The notes under the pieces: model-generated
Seen by the model: the letters and a program-made list of their open reading frames with translations, nothing else
Told to the model about the DNA's origin: nothing
Database searches by the model: none
Source of the DNA: Cyclina sinensis
Taxonomy: Eukaryota > Mollusca > Bivalvia > Venerida > Veneridae
Direction of reading: 5' to 3'
Length of the DNA stretch: 64,000 nt
Assembly: GCA_012932295.1 (NCBI GenBank)
Contig: JAAONU010000001.1
Location: 620,001-684,000, forward strand
In this document: in pieces, positions 45,501 to 54,417 of the stretch
Layout of the letters: the number at the start of each line of letters is the position of its first letter
How positions within the stretch are numbered: position 1 is the stretch's first letter
Position numbers and translations under genes: made by a program

Positions 45501-48500
45501 AAGAGTCTTGACAGAATTTGGAAAATGCATAATTTCAAGAGTCTTGACTGAATTTGGAAAAACATAATTTCAAGTCCTGACTGAATTTGGAAAATGCATA
45601 ATTTAAAGTCTTGACTGAATTTGGAAAAACATAATTTCAAGTCTTGACTGAATTTGGGAAATGCATAATTTAAAGTCTTGACTGAATTTGGAAAATGCAT
45701 AATTTCAAGAGTCTTGACTGAATTTGGAAAATGCATAATTTCAAGAGTCTTGACTGAATTTGGAAAATGCATAATTTCAATAGTCTTGACTGAATTTAGA
45801 AAATGCATTATTTCAAGTCTTGACTGAATTTGGAACTTATTCTATATGAAGTGGAACAAACCTATCGCATTATAATACTATCCATTTCTTCTTGTAGTTG
45901 CTGAATAAATATTTAAAATTTCAATTCAGAATAGTTGTAGCATATGGCAAGAAATGAATAATGTATGAAAAGACTTTGCCAATTATGCTTATAGCCATTT
46001 TCCCAATAACACCCATAAAAGATGCATATCTGGCATCTTTTCATCTGTATGTTTGTTTATGTGTTCATATTCTGTTAAGTTACCCATCATTCATAAAGGA
46101 ACATGCTCAAGATTAGATATTAACTTGTCTGACTGTCCTGAGTATCAACAGTGAAAATCAACTTTTCCATACAAGCTCAAACTAAAAATTTGATTATTTA
46201 GTGAATAATGATTATTCTTGAAACCATTTTCCAGACTTTTGTTAAATATCAAAAGCAACTTTTTTTTTTACAAACACCACATATTACAAAAGAACTGATA
46301 AAGTAATATCAAAACGCAGGTAGAAACTGCCTATACTTTACTTCTGTGTGAGGACTGCTTCCAAGTATCCTGCAGCAAACATTAGGTCTGTGTTCTCTGC
46401 TGCTTTGCTGCCTCTCCCTGCACTGATGTTAAGAATACCCCAACCTGTTTCTTCCAGAGTATCATTGTATACACCATAGGCTGTTGCTGACTCAACATCA
46501 AGAACATTTAACTTGTAAGAACACTTTGCATTCTGACAGTATACACTGGCTTGCTGATACGTACAAGTGACACCTGCAAAGTAAAACAAAGTGGAAAAAA
46601 GGTTTAAAAAAATTACTTTAAAGACAAGGGTCCAGGAGGATTCTGAACAGAGTGAGTGACAGAATCAAAATAACATAGTTGGGTGGGTATGAAAGAGACA
46701 TCATGGCCTGATTAGGTAATTTTTGAAATTATATCTTAAAAGGTCTGCTTTAAAAAAATCACACTCTCCGCTTGTTAACTTTTGTGTATGGATTGCTTCC
46801 AAGTATCCTGCAAGAAACATTGGGTCTGTGTTCTCTGCAAGTTTGCTGCCTCACCCTGTGCTGATGTTTAGAACACCCCAACCTGTTTAACCTCTAAATT
46901 AAGATCACTACTCAAGTTTCAAAGCAACAGCCAAATTATAACGTGGTTATTTTTTTTGGGTGCCAAATGTAACGGGTGGTGAAAAATCGTGGCTCGATCT
47001 GGACTCGAACCCAGGGCCTTCTGTCTACAGGGTGGACACGCTAGGGCCTGAAACAGTTCTGCCTGACTGATTTATCACCAATAAACCTGTACCCGGCTGC
47101 AGGAGCAGTGGTCGAGTGGTTAGAGAGCCAGACTCCCAATCCATAGGTTGCTGGTTCAAATCCCAGGGTTTCCGCTGCAATTCGCCAATTCCGCAAATGG
47201 CGAAAAAAATAATGAAAGTGGCGAAATTTTTTTTTCAAAAACTTAACATTTTTTTCGTAGAAGATTAAACAAAAATATACCCTTATTGACCACTGAGTGA
47301 TTAAAGAAAAGCTTAACAAATTGAAGGGAACCAATTTTAGCAAATATTTAGTTCATTCAACATGAAGCAGCCAGTAAAAATCTTGGATAAATTCCGTTTG
47401 TCATATATTTCCGCGACCCCGCCGTATTTTAATATTTATAGAAATCAGTGTCGAGGAGACTCTTGACATGGCAAACTTACAACATTAAATTAATTGATTA
47501 AGATAAGTGGTCATGATTTTATTATAAGTACCAGTATTTCATTGAAAAGGTTTCCTTTTCTTTTAGACTTGAATATATCTGTCGTAGTTTTTTTGAAAGT
47601 AACAAGTATAATAACACAATATAATTTACAGCTTAAAGTTGTTTGTAAGTTTGTTAAAAAAAGTTCTGGTGAAAATGCAAACAAATCCAATACTTTTCAA
47701 AAAAAAGTTACTGAACTTTGATGCCACAGGTACATTAGTTTTAACAGTAAGTTGAATAAAAAATCATTCCACATATTTGCTGTCTTTCATTGTCATTCAG
47801 AAATGGAACTAGCATTGCCAGTACTAATTTCTCCCAGGAGTCTTCTCAAGTTCTGACTTCTCCCAAATCTAACCTTAGAGAGAATTCACTTCTCCAAAAA
47901 TTTTGACCCTAGCGAGAGCCCTGTATAAGGAATCGGGTCCAAAAGCTAGAATTCAAAAGACAAAAGCAAAACTTAATCATCAGTAGGAATCTGAATATAA
48001 AGATAGGAAAGTGTGCTAACAGATTATGCCTTTTCCAAATGGTGCAACCTTTATGCGTTAGATAAGAACAGAAAAATGCATCATTGGTTTTCTTTGCTGT
48101 TCTTCTTGTCTTTCTTTTTGCGAAAACAATTGGATAAAAAATTCCAGTTGTCAAGCTAAAAATCCAGCTAAAAATCCAGTTCTAAGTTACTGACATTATC
48201 ACATGCATGTATTACATTTGTCCTTTTTTAATGCCATAAAATATTCATAACAGTTGAGGTTGAAGATGCCTTGTAAATTGGGTATTTAAAAATGAGAAAT
48301 TGAAAAATTTTCGACGACCGGAGGGGACCTCCCTCCTGGACCCTTCCCAGTGGCGGAAAAAAAAAATTGGCCAGTGGAAACCCTGAAATCCCACCTGAGG
48401 TGAGAGTCTCCAGTGACATTCCACATTCCTCACTTTTGCGTGAGTACTGGTATGAACCCAAGAAGCAGTCATCATATAAGTTGCAAGAACTTGCCTGCCT

Positions 48501-49103
48501 AGTAAAGTCAGTACTGACTGTTGGCAGTCATAAACTGAACTTGATTTTACCGTTATTTGGTACTAAAACAGAAAAGAATCAAGTTCCAACTTTGTCCTTC
48601 TGAATCTGGCTATAGCAACTTATTTATCTACACACCTCGGCAAGATGTCTGGTAGCAGATAACGCTGAGTATTGATGTTGAAGTTGACACCAATATAATC
48701 AAAGGTCATGTAATAATAATTTTGCCCTACTCTTTTATTAAAGAAAAAAAAAAAAAAAAAATCATTGAAACTGATAGTTCTGGCTTCCATAACTTTATAT
48801 GTCGCTTTTATGATTTTTGACGTTGCGCGACAGTAAAGCGAACAGGTCTAGCAATACTATAAAACCTGTTCGCTGAAGTCTCTTTAGCTATGAAACCGAA
48901 AGAGCGCATGTCGGCTTGCATTGTTTTTCTTTCTAAATGTTTATCTGAATATTGCTTTAGAGACTCCTGTGGTTTTTAATTAGTATTTACAACCTGCAAG
49001 CCATTATCATCAGGGATAATGACACACATAACTTACCTGTCAGAAAACAAGGAAGAATCAAGCAGAAAATATACTTCATCATGGGCGCTGCCATTTTAGT
49101 CAT
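39519..49103 (-). CDS. PLBD1: Phospholipase B-like protein, PLBD1 type
   Basis: Ten exons on the minus strand join in phase to 548 codons plus stop: 49103-49037, 46573-46342, 45475-45244, 44103-43942, 43288-43144, 42537-42337, 41892-41752, 41006-40821, 40305-40199 and 39692-39519. Length fits the family (about 550). PLBD proteins are N-terminal-nucleophile hydrolases of lysosomes that act on phospholipids or related amides. Order: signal peptide, prepeptide, nucleophile Cys226 in GRCSALIK, then [88 protein letters not shown] and FDFIQTKP. The CNAICC segment points to PLBD1, not PLBD2. Residue before the nucleophile is Arg where I expect a small residue; effect unknown. Confidence 0.93.
41251..41780. 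repeat. 53-bp minisatellite copying the exon 7 donor of PLBD
   Basis: Ten head-to-tail units start at 41251 and every 53 bases up to 41728. On the minus strand each unit carries the end of exon 7 (CCTATACTCAGAACTG) and a consensus donor GTAAGT. The last unit is the real exon 7 boundary (exon ends at 41752). Units nearest the exon share its TAGTGTCC variant; most distal ones read TAATGTCC. Because 53 is not a multiple of 3, use of a distal donor would shift frame. Confidence 0.95.
42655..42960 (+). repeat. tRNA-derived SINE in a PLBD intron
   Basis: It starts TTTGTGGTCCAGTGGTAAAG (A-box-like) with GAGTTTAACCCCC in B-box position. The body has TTTTGGATGACACTTTAACC, GCAGTCCCATGTATCTGTGC and TTGTTTCTGTATCTTTCACT. 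It is the same family as the copies in the protease introns and at 52,668. Confidence 0.7.
43942..44103 (-). other. PLBD exon 4, nucleophile exon
   Basis: This encodes [20 protein letters not shown] through [13 protein letters not shown] (54 codons, phase 0 at both ends). The Cys of GRCSALIK is the expected N-terminal nucleophile after autoprocessing. The [11 protein letters not shown] block is a conserved family motif. Confidence 0.9.
45476..45835. repeat. Minisatellite of about 36 bp copying the exon 3 acceptor of PLBD
   Basis: About eleven units of 31-36 bp begin CTGAATTTGGAAAA. They start exactly at the exon 3 boundary and extend into intron 2. On the minus strand each unit ends in CCAAATTCAG, the same sequence as the real acceptor (45476-45485). 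The second unit has lost its AG (CCAAATTCTG). Read as protein it gives a meaningless repeat. Confidence 0.92.
46779..46888 (-). pseudogene. Decayed partial copy of PLBD exon 2
   Basis: About 110 bases upstream of exon 2 on the minus strand repeat its 3' half. The translation reads WGVLNISTG, a stop, then [24 protein letters not shown]. The real exon reads WGILNISAG...[20 protein letters not shown]. It has an in-frame stop and the GAAGTAAAG donor is replaced, so it cannot act as a normal exon. It is a relic of an internal exon duplication. Confidence 0.85.
46985..47170. repeat. Two oppositely oriented tRNA-derived sequences
   Basis: The minus-strand unit (about 46,985-47,045) has the B box CCTGGGTTCGAGTCC. 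The plus-strand unit (about 47,100-47,170) has the A box TGGTCGAGTGGTTAGAG and the B box GGTTCAAATCC. Neither folds convincingly into a whole tRNA by eye, so they are read as SINE heads, arranged back to back in PLBD intron 1. Confidence 0.6.
48838..48874. repeat. Perfect 11-bp inverted repeat
   Basis: AGCGAACAGGT at 48838-48848 is the exact reverse complement of ACCTGTTCGCT at 48864-48874, with a 15-base spacer. It lies in PLBD intron 1, 160 bases from exon 1. No function is known to me. Confidence 0.6.
49037..49103 (-). other. PLBD exon 1, signal peptide
   Basis: This encodes [20 protein letters not shown] then LT, with a hydrophobic core typical of a secretory signal, and ends in phase 1 at a GTAAG donor. 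The downstream residue is completed as Gly, giving [10 protein letters not shown]. Internal ATGs at 49094, 49082 and 49079 could also be used without loss of the core. Confidence 0.85.
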
Positions 49104-49129
49104 CACATGATTTTAATATGTCATGTGAC
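49103..49129. promoter_or_regulatory. Pair of M-boxes (MiT/TFE-type E-boxes) at the PLBD start
   Basis: TCACATGA at 49103-49110 and GTCATGTGAC at 49120-49129 are both the palindromic M-box core (TCATGTGA on one strand). The first touches the start codon. MITF/TFEB-family factors bind such sites and the related CLEAR motif in lysosomal genes. The link to PLBD regulation is inference from position and gene type. Confidence 0.4.
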
Positions 49130-50218
49130 TTCTACTTTCGCTCCAAGTTATTTCGAACTCCGTCTGATTTTTTATTTGTTTCCAACCATCATCATGTGAA
49201 ATCTGTTTTGACAGTGACACCGTGAATCTCGGGTTGTAAAAAAAACTGACAAAAGATCTATATGATTATATAAAGTATTTCTTCCTTTGTAGCTCCTTTT
49301 TTCCAAAATCTTCAATAATTTCTTAATAAGCTGTAAAACAATCGATCGGCAAACGAAAGAATGAAAGAACTAGAAAATAGAGATAAAATGAATGAATGAA
49401 TGAATGAACGAACGAACCAGAACGAACGAACGACTGACCGACCGAACAAACGAACGAACGAACTGGATGGATGGATGGATGGATGGATGGATGACTGACT
49501 GACTGAATGAATGAAGGAATGACGAATGAATGAATGAATGACCAATTTTGTTTTAATATGAAATGTTTAAATTTTATTTACAAACTTCAACAAAACTCGT
49601 TAAACTCTAAGGCCTGGGACCCAAGTAGAAGGTGGATGAACTATATATCAAATGAAAGTACTCCATAAACTATGGCTAGTGATATTTGGGTCCTTTGTTT
49701 TAGCCGAGAAACCCAAGATAAGATACAGGGTCTCTGGTTTAAGTGAAACTATCTGACTTTTCAGGCTTGCATCCCATCTTGCTTTTTGAACTTTCGTGCA
49801 TATAACAATGCGATAGCCTATTCTGAGGTCATTCGTGTGAAGCGTGATTGAAAATTCTTTGAAAACTTATATCTTTCCACTAACACTTTGTGGTCCTTTA
49901 ATTTCCTTCTTCTTCTCATTCAAATGATAAACGCTTTCACATCTAAAATATTGGTCACGTTCAATTAACCATTGTTATTACAGTGTCTTTGGATGACCAT
50001 CAGGCCTTTCGGTATCAGTCCATTTAATGAAAACAGTTATATCCGATGACCACATAATTAATTAAGGATTTTCAAAATGTATATATGATTTTCATCGAAT
50101 AAACGCTGTCTTAGTGATTTTGACTGGTTGAAATAATGCGATAAACACTGAAATTTAAATAAAACCACGCGGAAGTACCAATAGTATATAGCTGTTTGAT
50201 TTTGAACTAAAACCTAAA
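49130..50218. other. Divergent intergenic stretch between PLBD and lectin genes
   Basis: This holds the two 5' flanks (PLBD on minus, lectin on plus) and a complex microsatellite (49388-49541). A CCAAT at 50178-50182 and TATATA at 50185-50190 lie just before the lectin ATG; the TATA is only about 30 bases from the ATG, so its role is doubtful. Nothing else is recognised. Confidence 0.5.
49388..49541. repeat. Compound tetranucleotide microsatellite
   Basis: Successive blocks of GAAT, GAAC, GACT/GACC, GGAT and GACT units follow each other, ending again in GAAT. Each block differs from its neighbour by one base, as expected from stepwise drift of one original repeat. Confidence 0.9.
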
Positions 50219-50285
50219 ATGTTTATAAAACTGATTTTGTTTAAAGTCTTAATTCATTTGTGGGGATACGGATTATTGGAAGCAG
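50219..50285 (+). other. Lectin gene exon 1, signal peptide
   Basis: The ATG opens 22 codons with a long hydrophobic stretch (FIKLILFKVLIHLW) and ends in phase 1 at a GCAG/GTATGA donor. This fits the phase 1 start of the next exon at 54538 (joined residue Glu). The choice rests on phase and hydrophobicity; the 4.25-kb intron that follows could hide another exon. Confidence 0.6.
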
Positions 50286-52994
50286 GTATGAATCACTTCA
50301 ATCTTATAAACTGTCGTTATTTTATTTTATAAATAATCACACTCGTTTTGATTAAACAAGAAGTATCATATAAAAATATTCGACGTTGATGGAAATTGGA
50401 CTGGCAAAGGTAAATTTCTCAGCCCTAGTTCAGAAAGGTTTGAAGTTCGAGTGCACATTGAAGTACTTTTATAACTTTTCTGAGCTTGGGCGTCGGCTGG
50501 GGTTGTAAAGTTGTACCTTGAAATTCTAACACCTGTTAACGAACGAAACTGTTTGGTAACTACTCTTACTGGTTCTTGTGCGTAGATAGTTAGTTGCATT
50601 GACTTATAATTTAGAATTGCTTATTTATTGCCTCATTCACTACGTCAGCTTATGACGTAGAACTCTTAAGCCTCCAGTCATAAACCTCTAAAGCTGTTCC
50701 ATGCGTAGTTTAAGAGTTTTGATAAATGAAGTAATAGTTAGTATTCATTCGGGATTATAGCCACCTTTAAGACCACAATTTTATTTGTATATTTCTCAAA
50801 TCAACAGTCTGTCAAGACAGCTACACTGAAAATCCCACCGTTCAAATTTTAGTGTCTTAGCAGCGATGTTTTGACTTTAATTTGAAACAGATTCATTCAC
50901 GACAAACTGCTCTAATTGCGACTCTGAAATGCTGTAGTTAAAGTTTAACATCAACTGTCATTGGCCAAACATATTATATAACATTAGTAATATTCGTGTT
51001 ATATTATTCCAAAGAGAAAATTACAGTCTCGTAAGTCTCCTTGCAGATGCCGACATTTAAAAATAATCTTGTCCGAAACCATAATCATAATAGCTTGAAC
51101 GGAGGTTGATGGAAAGCGCACAGGTCTCCCAGTCCGACGATTGCTGGTTCAAATCCTACCAGGTGGGGAGGGGGTAGGGTTATAATCAACAATTATTTCT
51201 CGCATTCCAAACTTAATGCGTACGTACTGTTTTGAAACCAGGAAGCAGTCATTAAACAAGATTTTGATTTAGATGAGATTGTTTGTCATACGATATAGAT
51301 TAAAAAGCAAAAGTACCTCGGCCTTGATGTGTAATAGGTTGTGCAGTCAAATTAATGCGTTTCTTCCTTATAATATGATGCGATAATTCGTTCCATTACG
51401 ATATTTTACGTAATAGATCAAATTCAATAAACGATATTAGCTGTTTTCGTTATTTACAATTCAGATTGTAAACGTTTATATATACTCGTATACTTTATTT
51501 TCATTGAGGCAAATTGCAGATATATAATGATACTATTTTTTATAATAACAACTGATTGGTCCCTTAGTTTGAATATGAACATGGATAGAAATGTGCCTTG
51601 AGAAATTTCGATTCTTCAGAAATGGAAACCAGGGTTGGAAATTGGTTTATCGTTTTCTCTAAAGTGATTGGTGCAGAAAGGATAAAAGTAGTAAAAGGAG
51701 GAAGTCAGTTGGAAAACTGACAAGACTTAAGACCTGATATCAACTGTAAAAATCTTGTAATCTTTGAAAGCTTTAAGTGTTATTTCGATGCGATGGGCGC
51801 AAGTTATGTTTTCGTCACATGCACATACATCGCAAAAAATCTGTTTGAAAGATCCTGGTAATATTGAGATGTACATATTAAAAACATATTTTAAAAAGAC
51901 ATAAACGTGATACCAAAATCATTAGCGGACAATTTAAGCTCATTTACTATGTATTTTTAATGATATATATTTGTATATTGATTATTTTGTCCAACAATTG
52001 TATGAACACTGATCAAATGTTCTATTTCTAGCGTCTTTCATCATGTTTCATGATACTTTTCCCCTTGTTTTATAAAGATGTCAAGAGGTGTCATGTTTCT
52101 GCAATTATTTTAACTTCAAAGGCGTATATCTTCTTCCCTATTTGTTCTTTAAGAGATATTTAAATGCCTCACCCGTTGATCGGATTATCTTATGTCATGA
52201 TATCAGTAGGGTTTGTTTTAGGTTTATAATGTTTCCAGCAAATGTTCAATATTCACATCACAGAACGACAGACACATCGCTATTCAGACCAGAAACACGC
52301 GTATATTTTGCCGGTATATTTAAATTATTATTGACAAGTACCCCTTGAGTTTTCATTTCAAAAGTTTCCTTTTTGTCGTTGCTGCTGCTCTTGCTACTGC
52401 TGCTAATGTGTTGACGTAGTTATCTTTTCACTCTTATATTTTAAAAATTGAAAATATTAGTCCAAAAGGCCCCTAGACATATAAATTCCTGAGCGAAAGC
52501 TTTATCAATTTTAAAGTACCTTTTTATTATGTTTATCGGATTGTGCATGTATGAAACGAGGAAGTAATCTTTGTCTTAACTGACTTCCTCAATTCTGATT
52601 GGAAGAGAGCAGTTCGATAATCACATTAATGAGAGTGTAAACAAATTGACACAATACTTGAGCGACATTGTGCGTATCAGTGTTTCAGTGGTAACGCGCA
52701 GAACTTGAAATTCGGGGGTCGAGAGTACGATCTGCAACTCCTCAACTAACACTGCTGTCTTTTGGATGAGACTTTTAAATCAAAGCGACTGACTCACAGA
52801 ATTTAGCTTTTTTTCTTTAAAATTAAAAGAATTTAATATACTATGACAAAAACACAATTTCATGCCTCTATACATTATGAAAACTGAAGAAAAATAAATG
52901 ATTTAAACAGGATTCGAACCCTTGCCAGGTCAGTAAAATATGGAGCAGCGCCCTAGATCACCGAGCAATTGCAAGTGTGAATTTTTTTCCTTTA

Positions 52995-53025
<31 letters not shown>

Positions 53026-54378
53026 GTCGAAATTAACAATATAAACAAAGTACTTACCCCTTGATTAACGGTTTAATTTCTTACCGATAGAAGTGTGCAA
53101 AACTTTTTATTTCATAACCATTAATTTTCCGCTCCATAACATACTAGCCGCCTGACCTAATAAAACGGGGGCTTTCTGAATATCAGGGCCAATATCAATT
53201 CCCAAGGCCGAAAAAGTAATATTGGTATTCGCCCTCTTGTAGCTCATTTGATTGGCTTATAGATCAGGGCCGAACTTTGATATAGAATTCCACTTTAAAA
53301 CGGCAGCCATTTTCTTTTCCGAGTGATAGCATCGAGTTTTAGAAATATTTGAATATGTTCCTGTTTACCAATACGTAGTGACTATAAAAAGGTTGTATAT
53401 GGCCTTAGTAGGGCCTTAGTAGGGTATCTGTTTGAATAGCGGATTTGCTTCTTTTTCACAACTTGTATTTTTCATAAATACAAACAGACGACAGAAGATG
53501 GAGGGTGAGCAAATTCTGGAATGGTTATGAAATAAAATTGTCATTAAATAATAGAATTGATATAATCCCTGCTATTTGTCCTCGGAACAGTCTTATTGGT
53601 ACTCGGCCTCCGGACTCTGGTCCAATACGGCTGCCTTCGAACAAATAACAGGGCCTATATCAAATCAATTATTCAATAACACACAATATTTATTGTGTTT
53701 CTGTAACAAAAACTGAGACAGTAACTTAGTTTAGATATGTTCTCCACAATTACCACGAGAATTTTCACATATATTTTAATTTTTTTTTCTATGCATCGTT
53801 GACCAATCTGTGAGTCAGTCGCTTTAAATGCATTCGTGCTATACATGGAACACGTGGAAGAACCAGGCGTGTCTCTGGAATGGGATAACTTCTGTATTTA
53901 TCCCCAAAACTTAAAATAACTAAGCTCTTCTAGGGGATACGGTCATATGGACAACCGGTATCGACAACATGCAAACTTAGATAGATATTTATTTACAAAC
54001 TAGCATGAGTTCCACGTAATGCTGGCAGTATCAGTAACACACAATGAACAAATATCTACATAGACAAAAACATGTCACAATGACAAAGTGGAAACAGCTA
54101 CTAAATATAGTACCTTGATATTAAGTGATAAAAGTAATGAAGAATCAATGTATCAACCAATAGATTTAAATATAACTGGTATGTAGAAACAATGGCCGAA
54201 TTTAGATGTTTTTGAGTATTGCACAATTAATATGATTATTGAGCCATTAAAGGAGAAGAAAGTACAATGTGTGTCTAATTCCAAAATTATTATCATTATT
54301 ATTATTATTTCGTAGTAGTTATCATAAAATAATAGTGATAACAATAAAGTAATAATAAAAATAATATGTTATTATCAT

Positions 54379-54417
<39 letters not shown>

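Larger units (their letters stand above)
52668..53975 (+). repeat. tRNA-derived SINE split by a DNA element
   Basis: The SINE head and middle (52668-52780: GCGTATCAGTGTTTCAGTGG, TCTTTTGGATGAGACTTTTA) and tail (53826-53975: GTGCTATACATGGAACACG, GTCATATGGACAACCGG) belong to one copy of the family also seen at 30,405, 33,036 and 42,655. The intervening 1.04 kb is a separate insertion. Confidence 0.75.

Noticed and set aside
45455..45808. Repetitive open frame ([16 protein letters not shown])
   Set aside because: It is the translation of the acceptor-side minisatellite in an intron, not a protein.
47100..47170. Plus-strand tRNA gene
   Set aside because: A and B boxes are present but the acceptor and anticodon stems do not pair convincingly; best read as a SINE head.
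49312..49545. Open frame rich in S, H, I and R
   Set aside because: It is the translation of the compound microsatellite.
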